Numbered from the stretch's first letter, positions 37,793 to 52,600 are shown. The stretch: DNA of 64,000 nucleotides from Euonymus europaeus (GCA_963580455.1 OY756970.1:8866001-8930000), one strand, 5' to 3'. Notes: generated from the letters alone by a model not told the origin. Made by a program: numbers and translations.

Positions 37793-40352
37793 TTTAAAGC
37801 TCATCTATAGAGTGAGTTGAGCAACTACAGACTATCAAAGTTGCTCGGTGTACACTTTTTATTGTTCTTCGATGTCAACTTTCACGAGCATAAGCTTCCT
37901 AGATTATTTCGATGCCAAAACCCCAACTTTCTAGGACAAAGGGACAAAACTGTTTAAAGCTCCTCCATAGAGTGAGTTAAGCAACTTCGGACTATCAAAG
38001 TTGCTCGGTGTACACTTTTTATTGTTCTTCTATGTCAAATTTGACGATTATAAGCTTCCTAGATTATTTCGATGCCAAAACCCCAACTTTCTATGACAAA
38101 TGGAGAAAACCGTTTAAAGCTCCTCCATAGAGTGAGTTGAGCAACAACGGACTATCAAAGTTGCTCGGTGTACACTTTTTATTGTTCTTCTATGTCAAAT
38201 TTTACGAGTATAAGCTTCCTAGATTATTTCGATGCCAAAACCCCAACTTTCTATGACAAATGGACAAAACCGTTTAAAGCTCCTCCATAGAGTGAGTTGA
38301 GCAACGTCGGACTATCAAAGTTGCTCCGTGTACACTTTTTATTGTTCTTCTATGTCAAATTTCACGAGCATAAGCTTCATAGATTATTTTGATGCAAAAA
38401 CCCCAACTTTCTATGACAAATGGATAAAACCGTTTAAAGCTCCTCTATAGAGTGAGTTGAGCAACTACGGACTATCAAAGTTGCTCAGTGTACACTTTTT
38501 ATTGTTCTTCGATGTAAAATTTCACGAGCATAAGCTTCCTAGATTATTTCGATGCCAAAACCCCAACTTTCTATGACAAATGGACAAAACCTTTTAAAGC
38601 TTCTGTATAGAGTGAGTTGAGCAACTACGGACTATCAAAGTTGCTTAGTGTACACTTTTTATTGTTCTTCTATGTCAAATTTGACGAGTATAAGCTTCCT
38701 AGATTATTTCGATGCCAAAATCCCAACTTTCTATGACAAAGGGACAAAACTGTTTAAAGCTCCTCCATAGAGTGAGTTGAGCAACTTCGGACTATCAAAG
38801 TTGCTCGGTGTACACTTTTTATTGTTCTTCTATGTCAAATTTGACGAGTATAAGCTTCCTAGATTATTTCGATGCCAAAACCCCAACTTTCTATGACAAA
38901 TGGACAAAACCGTTTAAAGCTCCTCCATAGAGTGAGTTGAGAAACTACGGACTATCAATGTTGCTCGGTGTACACTTTTTATTGTTCTTCTAAGTCAAAT
39001 TTGACGAGTATAAGCTTCCTAGATTATTTCGATGCCAAATCCCCAACTTTCTATGACAAATGGACAAAACCGTTTAAAGCTCCTCCATAGAGTGAGTTGA
39101 GCAACGTCGGACAATCAAAGTTGCTCCGTGTACACTTTTTATTGTTCTTCTATGTCAAATTTTACGAGTATAAGCTTCCTAGATTATTTCGATGCCAAAA
39201 CCCCAACTTTCTATGACAAATGGACAAAACCGTTTAAAGCTCCTCCATAGAGTGAGTTGAGCAACGTCGGACTATCAAAGTTGCTCCGTGTACACTTTTT
39301 ATTGTTCTTCCATGTCAAATTTCCCGAGCATAAGCTTCATAGATTATTTCGATGCCAAAACCCCAACTTTCTATGACAAATGGACAAAACCGTTTAAAGC
39401 TCATCTATAGAGTGAGTTGAGCAACTACAGACTATCAAAGTTGCTCGGTGTACACTTTTTATTGTTCTTCGATGTCAAATTTCATGAGCATAAGCTTCCT
39501 AGATTATTTCGATGCCAAAACCCCAACTTTCTAGGACAAATGGACAAAACCATTTAAAGCTTATGTATAGAGTGAGTTGAGCAACTACGGACTATCAAAG
39601 TTGCTTAGTGTACACTTTTTATTGTTCTTCTATGTCAAATTTTACGAGTATAAGCTTCCTAGATTATTTCGATGCCAAAACCCCAACTTTCTATGACAAA
39701 GGGACAAAACTGTCTAAAGCTCCTCCATAGAGTGAGTTGAGCAACTTCGGACTATCAAAGTTGCTCGGTGTACACTTTTTATTGTTCTTCTATGTCAAAT
39801 TTGACGATTATAAGCTTCCTAGATTATTTCGATGCCAAAACCCCAACTTTCTATGACAAATGGACAAAACCGTTTAAAGCTCCTCCATAAAGTGAGTTGA
39901 GCAACTACCGACTATCAATGTTGCTCGGTTTACACTTTTTATTGTTCTTCTATGTCAAATTTTACGAGTATAAGCTTCCTAGATTATTTCGATGCCAAAA
40001 CCCCAACTTTCTATGACAAATGGACAAAACCGTTTAAAGCTCCTCCATAGAGTGAGTTGAGCAACGTCGGACTATCAAAGTTGCTCCGTGTACACTTTTT
40101 ATTGTTCTTCTATGTCAAATTTTACGAGTATAAGCTTCCTAGATTATTTCGATGCCAAAACCCCAACTTTCTATGACAAATGGACAAAACCGTTTAAAGC
40201 TCCTCCATAGAGTGAGTTGAGCAACGTCGGACTATCAAAGTTGCTCCGTGTACACTTTTTATTGTTCTTCTATGTCAAATTTCACGAGCATAAGCTTCAT
40301 AGATTATTTTGATGCCAAAACCCCAACTTTCTATGACAAATGGACAAAACCG
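37793..40352 (+). repeat. 16-monomer (2,560 bp) segmental tandem duplication, copy 2
   Basis: This is the near-identical copy of 35233-37792. Differences seen by eye are few: ttactagta near 35645 against ttacgagta near 38205, gatgcaaaaa near 38391, gaaactacgg at 38941, gatgccaaatcc near 39031, ccctaac near 36963, and agaatgag near 36529. The left limit is the mismatch at 35232 against 37792 and the right limit is at 37803 against 40363. Confidence 0.9.
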
Positions 40353-41462
40353 TTTAAAGCTCCTCTATAGAGTGAGTTGAGCAACTACACACTATCAAAG
40401 TTGCTCGGTGTACACTTTTTATTGTTCTTCGATGTCAAATTTCACGAGCATAAGCTTCCTAGATTATTTCGATGCCAAAACCCCAACTTTCTATGACAAA
40501 CGCACAAAACCATTTAAAGCTTCTGTATAGAGTGAGTTGAGCAACTACGGACAATCAAAGTTGCTTAGTGTACACTTTTTATTGTTCTTCTATGTCAAAT
40601 TTTACGAGTATAAGATTCCTAGATTATTTCGATGCCAAAACCCCAACTTTCTATGACAAAGGGACAAAACCGATTAAAGCTCCTCCATAGAGTGAGTTGA
40701 GCAACTTCGGACTATCAAAGTTGCTCGGTGTACACTTTTTATTGTTCTTCTATGTCAAATTTGACAAGTATAAGCTTCCTAGATTATTTCGATGCCAAAA
40801 CCCCAACTTTCTATGACAAATGGACAAAACCGTTTAAAGCTCCTCCATAGAGTGAGTTGAGCAACTACGGACTATCAAAGTTGCTCGGTGTACACTTTTT
40901 ATTGTTCTTCTATGTCAAATTTTACGAGTATAAACTTCCTAGATTATTTCGATGCCAAAACCCCAACTTTCTATGACAAATGGACAAAACCGTTTAAAGC
41001 TCCTCCATAGAGTTAGTTGAGTAATGTCGGACTATCAAAGTTGCTCCGTGTACACTTTTTATTGTTCTTCTATGTCAAATTTCACGAGCATAAGCTTCCT
41101 AGATTATTTCGATGCCAAAACCCCAACTTTCTATGACAAATGGACAAAACCGTTAAAAGCTACTTCATAGTGAGAGTTGAGCAACTTCGGACTATCAAAG
41201 TTGCTCGGTGTACACTTTTTATTGTTCTTCTATTTCAAATTTTACGAGGATAAGCTACCTAGATTATTTCCATGCCAAAACCCCAACTATCAATGACAAA
41301 TGGACAAAACCGTTAAAAGTTACTTCATAGTGAGAGTTGAGCGATTCCGGACCAATAAAGTTGCTCGGTATACACTTTTTATTGTTCTTCTATGTCAAAT
41401 TTCACGAGCATAAGCTTCCTAGATTATTTTGATGCCAAAACCCCAACTTTCTATGACAAATG
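40353..41462 (+). repeat. Transitional array with a short class B group
   Basis: A class A cycle (types 2, 3, 4, a ttgacaagta unit, type 5, bridge type 1 with gagtaatgtcgg) leads into class B units at 41153 and 41313. The bridge monomer ends with class A 'gatgccaaaaccccaactttc' before the class B start, so here the exchange lies in the 30 bp around gacaaaaccg. Single unusual variants occur, such as acaaacgcac near 40501. Confidence 0.78.
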
Positions 41463-43702
41463 GACAAAACCGTTTAAAGCTCATCTATAGAGTGAGTTGA
41501 GCAACTACAGACTATCAAAGTTGCTCGGTGTACACTTTTTATTGTTCTTCGATGTCAAATTTCACGAGCATAAGCTTCCTAGATTATTTCGATGCCAAAA
41601 CCCCAACTTTCTAGGACAAATGGACAAAACCATTTAAAGCTTCTGTATAGAGTGAGTTGAGCAACTACGGACTATCAAAGTTGCTTAGTGTACACTTTTT
41701 ATTGTTCTTCTATGTCAAATTTTACGAGTATAAGCTTCCTAGATTATTTCGATGCCAAAACCCCAACTTTCTATGACAAAGGGACAAAACCGTTTAAAGC
41801 TCCTCCATAGAGTGAGTTGAGCAACTTCGGACTATCAAAGTTGCTCGGTGTACACTTTTTATTGTTCTTCTATGTCAAATTTGACGAGTATAAGCTTCCT
41901 AGATTATTTCGATGCCAAAACTCCACCTTTCTATGACAAATGGACAAAACCTTTTAAAGCTCCTCCATAGAGTGAGTTGAGCAACTACGGACTATCAAAG
42001 TTGCTCGGTGTACACTTTTTATTGTTCTTCTATGTCAAATTTTACGAGTATAAGCTTCCTAGATTATTTCGATGCCAAAACCCCAACTTTCTATGACAAA
42101 TGGACAAAACCGTTTAAAGCTCCTCCATAGTGTGAGTTGAGCAACGTCGGACTATCAAAGTTGCTCCGTGTACACTTTTTATTGTTCTTCTATGTCAAAT
42201 TTGACGAGTAAAAGCTTCCTAGATTATTTCTATGCCAAAACCCCAACTTTCTATGACAAATGGACAAAACCGTTTAAAGCACCTCCATAGAGTTAGTTGA
42301 GCAACGTCTGACTATCAAAGTTGCTCCGTGTACACTTTTTATTGTTCTTCTATGTCAAATTTCACGAGCATAAGCTTCATAGATTATTTGGATGCCAAAA
42401 CCCCAACTTTCTATGACAAATGGACAAAACCGTTTAAAGCTCCTCCATAGAGTGAGTTGAGCAACTACAGACTATCAAAGTTGCTCGGTGTACACTTTTT
42501 ATTGTTCTTCGATGTCAAATTTCACGAGCATAAGCTTCCTAGATTATTTCGATGCCAAAACCCCAACTTTCTATGACAAATGGACAAAACCATTTAAAGC
42601 TTCTGTATAGAGTGAGTTGAGCAACTACGGACTATCAAAGTTGCTTAGTGTACACTTTTTATTGTTCTTCTATGTCAAATTTTACGAGTATAAGCTTCCT
42701 AGATTATTTCGATGCCAAAACCCCAACTTTCTATGACAAAGGGACAAAACCGTTTAAAGCTCCTCCATAGAGTGAGTTGAGCAACTTCGGACTATCAAAG
42801 TTGCTCGGTGTACACTTTTTATTGTTCTTCTATGTCAAATTTGACGAGTATAAGCTTCCTAGATTATTTCGATGACAAAACCCCAACTTTCTATGACAAA
42901 TGGACAAAACCGTTTAAAGCTCCTCCATAGAGTGAGTTGAGCAACTACGGACTATCAAAGTTGCTCGGTGTACACTTTTTATTGTTCTTCTATGTCAAAT
43001 TTCCCGAGCATAAGCTTCATAGATTATTTTGATGCCAAAACCCCAACTTTCTATGACAAATGGACAAAACCGTTTAAAGCTCATCTATAGAGTGAGTTGA
43101 GCAACTACAGACTATCAAAGTTGCTCGGTGTACACTTTTTATTGTTCTTCGATGTCAAATTTCACGAGCATAAGCTTCCTAGATTATTTCGATGCCAAAA
43201 CCCCAACTTTCTAGGACAAATGGACAAAACCATTTAAAGCTTCTGTATAGAGTGAGTTGAGCAACGACGGACTATCAAAGTTGCTTAGTGTACACTTTTT
43301 ATTGTTCTTCTATGTCAAATTTTACGAGTATAAGCTTCCTAGATTATTTCGATGCCAAAACCCCAACTTTCTATGACAAAGGGACAAAACCGTTTAAAGC
43401 TCCTCCATAGAGTGAGTTGAGCAACTTCGGACTATCAAAGTTGCTCGTTGTACACTTTTTATTGTTCTTCTATGTCAAATTTGACGAGTATAAGCTTCCT
43501 AGATTATTTCGATGCCAAAACTCCACCTTTCTATGACAAATGGACAAAACCGTTTAAAGCTCCTCCATAGAGTTAGTTGAGCAACTACGGACTATCAAAG
43601 TTGCTCGGTGTACACTTTTTATTGTTCTTCTATGTCAAATTTTACGAGTATAAGCTTCCTAGATTATTTCGATGCCAAAACCCCAACTTTCTATGACAAA
43701 TG
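41463..43702 (+). repeat. 10-monomer (1,600 bp) repeat, one full copy plus four monomers
   Basis: 41463-43062 and 43063-43702 match at offset 1,600 through types 2, 3, 4 and 5. They share ctaggacaaatgg (41611/43211) and ccaaaactccacc (41921/43521). The junction unit before 43063 begins as type 5 (tacgg) and ends as type 8 (tttcccgagc, gcttcat). That hybrid end sets the next copy's starting register. Confidence 0.84.
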
Positions 43703-44662
43703 GACAAAACCGTTTAAAGGTTCTGTATAGAGTGAGTTGAGCAACTACGGACTATCAAAGTTGCTTAGTGTACACTTTTTATTGTTCTTCTATGTCAAAT
43801 TTTACGAGTATAAGCTTCCTAGATTATTTCGATGCCAAAACTTCAATTTTCTATGACAAATGGACAAAACCGTTTAAAGCTCCTCTATAGAGTGAGTTGA
43901 GCAACTACGGACTATCAAAGTTGCTCGGTGTACACTTTTTATTGTTCTTCTATTTCAAATTTCACGAGTATAAGCTTCCTAGATTATTTCGATGCCAAAA
44001 CCCCAACTTCCTATGACAAATGGACAAAACCGTTTAAAGCTCCTCCATAGAGTGAGTTGAGCATCTACAGACTATCAAAGTTGCTCGGTGTACACTTTTT
44101 ATTGTTCTTCGATGTCAAATTTCACGAGCATAAGCTTCCTAGATTATTTCGATGCCAAAACCCCAACTTTCTATGACAAATGGACAAAACCATTTAAAGC
44201 TTCTGTATAGAGTGAGTTGAGCAACTACGGACTATCAAAGTTGCTTAGTGTACACTTTTTATTGTTCTTCTATGTCAAATTTTACGAGTATAAGCTTCCT
44301 AGATTATTTCGATGCCAAAACCCCAACTTTCTATGACAAAGGGACTAAACCGTTTAAAGCTCCTCCATAGAGTGAGTTGAGCAACTTCGGACTATCAAAG
44401 TTGCTCGGTGTACACTTTTTATTGTTCTTCTATGTCAAATTTGACGAGTATAAGCTTCCTAGATTATTTCGATGCCAAAACCCCAATTTTCTATGATAAA
44501 TGGACAAAACCGTTTAAAGCTCCTCCATAGAGTGAGTTGAGCAACTACGGACTATCAAAGTTGCTCGGTGTACACTTTTTATTGTTCTTCTATGTCAAAT
44601 TTCACGAGCATAAGCTTCCTAGATTATTTCGATGCGAAAACCCCAACTATCAATGACAAATA
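43703..44662 (+). repeat. Transitional class A array with a type 3 hybrid
   Basis: The unit at 43703 has a class A start (gtttaaagg) joined to the type 3 ttctgtatag. It is followed by a unit with cttcaattttc, a mark that recurs in the 2,400 bp HOR farther right. Types 2, 3, 4 and 5 follow, then a class B entry with gatgcgaaaa at about 44,631. Confidence 0.78.
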
Positions 44663-47600
44663 GACAAAACCGTTAAAAGCTACTTCATAGTGAGAGTTGA
44701 GCAACTTCGGACTATCAAAGTTGCTCGGTGAACAATTTTTATTGTTCTTCTATTTCAAATTTTACGAGGATAAGCTACCTAGATTATTTCGATGCCAAAA
44801 CCTCAACTATCAATGACAAATGGACAAAACCGTTAAAAGTTACTTCATAGTGAGAGTTGAGCGATTCCGGACCATTAAAGTTGCTCGGTATACACTTTTT
44901 ATTGTTCTTCTATGTCAAATTTCACGAGCATAAGCTTCCTAGATTATTTCGATGCGAAAACCCCAACTATCAATGACAAATGGACAAAACCGTTAAAAGC
45001 TACTTCATAGTGAGAGTTGAGCAATTCCGGACCACCAAAGTTGCTCGGTGTACACTTTTTATTGTTCTTCTATGTCAAATTTCACGAGCATAAGCTTCAT
45101 AGATTATTTCGATGCCAAAACCCCAACTTTCTATGACAAATGGACAAAACCGTTTAAAGCTCATTTATAGAGTGAGTTGAGCAACTACAGACTATCAAAG
45201 TTGCTCGGTGTACACTTTTTATTGTTCTTCGATGTCAAATTTCACGAGCATAAGCTTCCTAGATTATTTCGATGCCAAAACCCCAACTTTCTATGACAAA
45301 TGGATAAAACCATTTAAAGCTTCTGTATAGAGTGAGTTGAGCAACTACGGACTATCAAAGTTGCTTAGTGTACACTTTTTATTGTTCTTCTATGTCAAAT
45401 TTTACGAGTATAAGCTTCCTAGATTATTTCGATGCCAAAACTTCAATTTTCTATGACAAATGGACAAAACCGTTTAAAGCTCCTCTATAGAGTGAGTTGA
45501 GCAACTACGGACTATCAAAGTTGCTCGGTGTACACTTTTTATTGTTCTTCTATTTCAAATTTTACGAGTATAAGCTTCCTAGATTATTTCGATGCCAAAA
45601 CCCCAACTTTCTATGACAAATGGACAAAACCGTTTAAAGCTCCTCCATAGTGTGAGTTGAGCAACGTCGGACTATCAAAGTTGCTCCGTGTACACTTTTT
45701 ATTGTTCTTCTATGTCAAATTTGACGAGTATAAGCTTCCTAGATTATTTCGATGCCAAAACCCCAACTTTCTATGACAAATGGACAAAACCGTTTAAAGC
45801 TCCTCCATAGAGTGAGTTGAGCAATGTCGGACTATCAAAGTTGCTCCGTGTACACTTTTTATTGTTCTTCTATGTCAAATTTCACGAGCATAACCTTCAT
45901 AGATTATTTAGATTCCAAAACCCCAACTTTCTATGACAAATGGACAAAACCGTTTAAAGCTCATCTATAGAGTGAGTTGAGCAACTACAGACTATCAAAG
46001 TTGCTCGGTGTACACTTTTTATTGTTCTTCGATGTCAAATTTCATGAGCATAAGCTTCCTAGATTATTTCGATGCCAAAACCCCAACTTTCTATGACAAA
46101 TGGACAAAACCGTTTAAAGCTCCTCCATAGAGTGAGTTGAGCAACGTCGGACTATCAAAGTTGCTCCGTGTACACTTTTTATTGTTCTTCTATGTCAAAT
46201 TTTACGAGTATAAGCTTCCTAGATTATTTCGGTGCCAAAACCCCAACTTTCTATGACAAATGGACAAAACCGTTTAAAGCTCCTCCATAGAGTGAGTTGA
46301 GCAACGTCGGACTATCAAAGTTGCTCCGTGTACACTTTTTATTGTTCTTCTATGTCAAATTTTACGAGTATAAGCTTCCTAGATTATTTGGATGCCAAAA
46401 CCCCAACTTTCTATGACAAATGGACAAAACCGTTTAAAGCTCCTCCATAGGGTGAGTTGAGCAACGTCGGACTATCAAAGTTGCTCCGTGTACACTTTTT
46501 ATTGTTCTTCTATGTCAAATTTCCCGAGCATAAGCTTCATAGATTATTTTGATGCCAAAACCCCAACTTTCTATGACAAATGGACAAAACCGTTTAAAGC
46601 TCATCTATAGAGTGAGTTGAGCAACTACAGACTATCAAAGTTGCTCGGTATACACTTTTTATTGTTCTTCGATGTCAAATTTCATGAGCATAAGCTTCCT
46701 AGATTATTTCGATGCCGAAACCCCAACTTTCTAGGACAAATGGACAAAACCATTTAAAGCTTCTGTATAGAGTGAGTTGAGCAACTACGGACTATCAAAG
46801 TTGCTTAGTGTACACTTTTTATTGTTCTTCTATGTCAAATTTTACGAGTATAAGCTTCCTAGATTATTTCGATGCCAAAACTCCACCTTTCTATGACAAA
46901 TGGACAAAACCGTTTAAAGCTCCTCCATAGAGTGAGTTGAGCAACTTCGGACTATCAAAGTTGCTCGGTGTACACTTTTTATTGTTCTTCTATGTCAAAT
47001 TTTACGAGTATAAGCTTCCTAGATTATTTCGATGCCAAAACCCCAACTTTCTATGACAAATGGACAAAACCGTTTAAAGCTCCTCCATAGAGTTAGTTGA
47101 GCAATGTCGGACTATCAAAGTTGCTCCGTGTACACTTTTTATTGTTCTTCTATGTCAAATTTCACGAGCATAAGCTTCCTAGATTATTTCGATGCGAAAA
47201 CCCCAACTATTAATGACAAATGGACAAAACCGTTAAAAGCTACTTCATAGTGAGAGTTGAGCAACTTCGGACTATCAAAGTTGCTCGGTGTACACTTTTT
47301 ATTGTTCTTCTATTTCAAATTTTACGAGGATAAGCTACCTAGATTATTTCGATGCCAAAACCCCAACTATCAATGACAAATGGACAAAACCGTTAAAAGC
47401 TACTTCATAGTGAGAGTTGAGCAATTCCGGACCACCAAAATTGCTCGGTGTACACTTTTTATTGTTCTTCTATGTCAAATTTCACGAGCATAAGCTTCAT
47501 AGATTATTTTGATGCCAAAACCCCAACTTTCTATGACAAATGGACAAAACCGTTTAAAGCTCATTTATAGAGTGAGTTGAGCAACTACAGACTATCAAAG

Positions 47601-49622
47601 TTGCTCGGTGTACACTTTTTATTGTTCTTCGATGTCAAATTTCACGAGCATAAGCTTCCTAGATTATTTCGATGCCAAAACCCCAACTTTCTATGACAAA
47701 TGGACAAAACCATTTAAAGCTTCTGTATAGAGTGAGTTGAGCAACTACGGACTATCAAAGTTGCTTAGTGTACACTTTTTATTGTTCTTCTATGTCAAAT
47801 TTTACGAGTATAAGCTTCCTAGATTATTTCGATGCCAAAACTTCAATTTTCTATGACAAATGGACAAAACCGTTTAAAGCTCCTCTATAGAGTGAGTTGA
47901 GCAACTACGGACTATCAAAGTTGCTCGGTGTACACTTTTTACTGTTCTTCTATTTCAAATTTTACGAGTATAAGCTTCCTAGATTATTTCGATGCCAAAA
48001 CCCCAACTTTCTATGACAAGTGGACAAAACCGTTTAAAGCTCCTCCATAGTGTGAGTTGAGCAACGTCGGACTATCAAAGTTGCTCCGTGTACACTTTTT
48101 ATTGTTCTTCTATGTCAAATTTGACGAGTATAAGCTTCCTAGATTATTTCGATGCCAAAACCCCGACTTTCTATGACAAATGGACAAAACCGTTTAAAGC
48201 TCCTCCATAGAGTGAGTTGAGCAATGTCGGACTATCAAAGTTGCTCCGTGTACACTTTTTATTGTTCTTCTATGTCAAATTTCACGAGCATAAGCTTCAT
48301 AGATTATTTTGATGCCAAAACCCCAACTTTCTATGACAAATGGACAAAACCGTTTAAAGCTCATCTATAGAGTGAGTTGAGCAACTACAGACTATCAAAG
48401 TTGCTCGGTGTACACTTTTTATTGTTCTTCGATGTCAAATTTCATGAGCATAAGCTTCCTAGATTATTTCGATGCCAAAACCCCAACTTTCTATGACAAA
48501 TAGACAAAACCGTTTAAAGCTCCTCCATAGAGTGAGTTGAGCAACGTCGGACTATCAAAGTTGCTCCGTGTACACTTTTTATTGTTCTTCTATGTCAAAT
48601 TTTACGAGTATAAGCTTCCTAGATTATTTCGATGCCAAAACCCCGACTTTCTTTGACAAATGGACAAAACCGTTTAAAGCTCCTCCATAGAGTGAGTTGA
48701 GCAACGTCGGACTATCAAAGTTGATCCGTGTACACTTTTTATTGTTCTTCTATGTCAAATTTTACGAGTATAAGCTTCCTAGATTATTTCGATGCCAAAA
48801 CCCCAACTTTCTATGACAAATGGACAAAACCGTTTAAAGCTCCTCCATAGAGTGAGTTGAGCAACTACAGACTATCAAAGTTGCTCCGTGTACACTTTTT
48901 ATTATTCTTCTATGTCAAATTTCCCGAGCATAAGCTTCATAGATTATTTTGATGCCAAAACCCCAACTTTCTATGACAAATGGACAAAACCGTTTAAAGC
49001 TCATCTATAGAGTGAGTTGAGCAACTACAGACTATCAAAGTTGCTCGGTGTACACTTTTTATTGTTCTTCGATGTCAAATTTCATGAGCATAAGCTTCCT
49101 AGATTATTTCGATGCCAAAACCCCAACTTTCTAGGACAAATGGACAAAACCGTTTAAAGCTTCTGTATAGAGTGAGTTGAGCAACTACGGACTATCAAAG
49201 TTGCTTAGTGTACACTTTTTATTGTTCTTCTATGTCAAATTTGACGAGTATAAGCTTCCTAGATTATTTCGATGCCAAAACTCCACCTTTCTATGACAAA
49301 TGCACAAAACCGTTTAAAGCTCCTCCATAGAGTGAGTTGAGCAACGTCGGACTATCAAAGTTGCTCGGTGTACACTTTTTATTGTTCTTCTATGTCAAAT
49401 TTGACGAGTATAAGCTTCCTAGATTATTTCGATGCCAAAACCCCAACTTTCTATGACAAATGGACAAAACCGTTTAAAGCTCCTCCATAGAGTGAGTTGA
49501 GCAATGTCGGACTATCAAAGTTGCTCCGTGTACACTTTTTATTGTTCTTCTATGTCAAATTTCACGAGCATAAGCTTCCTAGATTATTTCGATGCGAAAA
49601 CCCCAACTATTAATGACAAATG
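44663..49622 (+). repeat. 16- and 15-monomer HOR pair (2,560 and 2,400 bp)
   Basis: 44663-47222 and 47223-49622 match. The offset is 2,400 for most of their length (agctcatttatag 45161/47561; cttcaattttc 45441/47841; ttcatgagca 46041/48441; actccacctttc 46881/49281). Copy 2 lacks the type 7 monomer: type 6 at 47223 passes directly to type 8 at 47383. Both copies contain the three-unit class B cassette or its remnant and a tgtgagttg type 1 variant. Confidence 0.87.
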
Positions 49623-52600
49623 GACAAAACCGTTAAAAGCTACTTCATAGTGAGAGTTGAGCAACTTCGGACTATCAAAGTTGCTCGGTGTGCACTTTTT
49701 ATTGTTCTTCTATTTCAAATTTTACGAGGATAAGCTACCTATATTATTTCGATGCCAAAACCCTAACTATCAATGACAAATGGACAAAACCGTTAAAAGT
49801 TACTTCATAGTGAGAGTTGAGCGATTCCGGACCATTAAAGTTGCTCGTTATACACTTTTTATTGTTCTTCTATGTCAAATTTCACGAGCATAAGCTTCCT
49901 AGATTATTTCGATGCGAAAACCCCAACTATCAATGACAAATGGACAAAACCGTTAAAAGCTACTTCATAGTGAGAGTTGAGCAATTCCGGACCACCAAAG
50001 TTGCTCGGTGTACACTTTTTATTGTTCTTCTATGTCAAATTTCCCGAGCATAAGCTTCATAGATTATTTTGATGCCAAAACCCCAACTTTCTATGACAAA
50101 TGGACAAAACCGTTTAAAGCTCATCTATAGAGTGAGTTGAGCAACTACAGACTATCAAAGTTGCTCGGTGTACACTTTTTATTATTCTTCGATGTCAAAT
50201 TTCACGAGCATAAGCTTCCTAGATTATTTCGATGCCAAAACCCCAACTTTCTAGGACAAATGGACAAAACCATTTAAAGCTTCTGTATAGAGTGAGTTGA
50301 GCAACTACGGACTATCAAAGTTGCTTAGTGTACACTTTTTATTGTTCTTCTATGTCAAATTTTACGAGTATAAGCTTCCTAGATTATTTCGATGCCAAAA
50401 CCCCAACTTTCTATGACAAAGGGACAAAACCGTTTAAAGCTCCTCCATAGAGTGAGTTGAGCAACTTCGGACTATCAAAGTTGCTCGGTGTACACTTTTT
50501 ATTGTTCTTCTATGTCAAATTTGACGAGTATAAGCTTCCTAGATTATTTCGATGCCAAAACTCCACCTTTCTATGACAAATGGACAAAACCGTTTAAAGC
50601 TCCTCCATAGAGTGAGTTGAGCAACTACGAACTATCAAAGTTGCTCGGTGTACACTTTTTATTGTTCTTCTATGTCAAATTTTACGAGTATAAGCTTCCT
50701 AGATTATTTCGATGCCAAAACCCCAACTTTCTATGACAAATGGACAAAACCGTTTAAAGCTCCTCCATAGTGTGAGTTGAGCAACGTCGGACTATCAAAG
50801 TTGCTCCGTGTACACTTTTTATTGTTCTTCTATCTCAAATTTGACGAGTATAAGCTTCCTAGATTATTTCGATGCCAAAACCCCAACTTTCTATGACAAA
50901 TGGACAAAACCGTTTAAAGCACCTCCATAGAGTGAGTTGAGCAACGTCTGACTATCAAAGTTGCTCCGTGTACACTTTTTATTGTTCTTCTATGTCAAAT
51001 TTCACGAGCATAAGCTTCATAGATTATTATGATGCCAAAACCCCAACTTTCTATGACAAATGGACAAAACCGTTTAAAGCTCCTCCATAGAGTGAGTTGA
51101 GCAACTACAGACTATCAAAGTTGCTCGGTGTACACTTTTTATTGTTCTTCGATGTCAAATTTCACGAGCATAAGCTTCCTAGATTATTTCGATGCGAAAA
51201 CCCAAACTTTCTATGACAAATGGACAAAACCATTTAAAGCTTCTGTATAGAGTGAGTTGAGCAACTACGGACTATCAAAGTTGCTTAGTGTACACTTTTT
51301 ATTGTTCTTCTATGTCAAATTTTACGAGTATAAGCTTCCTAGATTATTTCGATGCCAAAACCCCAACTTTCTATGACAAAGGGACAAAACCGTTAAAAGC
51401 TCCTCCATAGAGTGAGTTGAGCAACTTCGGACTATCAAAGTTGCTCGGTGTACACTTTTTATTGTTCTTCTATGTCAAATTTGACGAGTATAAGCTTCCT
51501 AGATTATTTCGATGCCAAAACCCCAACTTTCTATGACAAATGGACAAAACCGTTTAAAGCTCCTCCATAGAGTGAGTTGAGCAACTACGGACTATCAAAG
51601 TTGCTCGGTGTACACTTTTTATTGTTCTTCTATGTCAAATTTCCCGAGTATAAGCTTCCTAGATTATTTCGATGCCAAAACCCCAACTTTCTATGACAAA
51701 GGGACAAAACCGTTTAAAGCTCCTCCATAGAGTGAGTTGAGCAACTTCGGACTATCAAAGTTGCTCGGTGTACACTTTTTATTGTTCTTCTATGTCAAAT
51801 TTGACGAGTATAAGCTTCATAGATTATTTTGATGCCAAAACCCCAACTTTCTATGACAAAGGGACAAAACCGTTTAAAGCTCCTCCATAGAGTGAGTTGA
51901 GCAACTTCGGACTATCAAAGTTGCTCGGTGTACACTTTTTATTGTTCTTCTATGTCAAATTTGACAAGTATAAGCTTCCTAGATTATTTCGATGCCAAAA
52001 CCCCAACTTTCTATGACAAAGGGACAAAACCGTTTAAAGCTCCTCCATAGAGTGAGTTGAGCAACTTCGGACTATCAAAGTTGCTCGGTGTACACTTTTT
52101 ATTGTTCTTCTATGTCAAATTTGACAAGTATAAGCTTCATAGATTATTTTGATGCCAAAACCCCAACTTTCTATGACAAAGGGACAAAACCGTTTAAAGC
52201 TGCTCCATAGAGTGAGTTGAGCAACTTCGGACTATCAGAGTTGCTCGGTGTACACTTTTTATTGTTCTTCTATGTCAAATTTGACAAGTATAAGCTTCCT
52301 AGATTATTTCGATGCCAAAACCCCAACTTTCTATGACAAATGGACAAAACCGTTTAAAGCTCCTCCATAGAGTGAGTTGAGCAACTACGGACTATCAAAG
52401 TTGCTCGGTGTACACTTTTTATTGTTCTTCTATGTCAAATTTTACGAGTATAAACTTCCTAGATTATTTCGATGCCAAAACCCCAACTTTCTATGACAAA
52501 TGGACAAAACCGTTTAAAGCTCCTCCATAGTGTGAGTTGAGCAACGTCGGACTATCAAAGTTGCTCCGTGTACACTTTTTATTGTTCTTCTATCTCAAAT

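Noticed and set aside
51393..51552. Isolated class B unit at 51393 (gttaaaagctcctcc)
   Set aside because: Only the single base of the TTTAAA site is changed. The rest of the unit is type 4 class A, so it is a point mutation and not a class B monomer.
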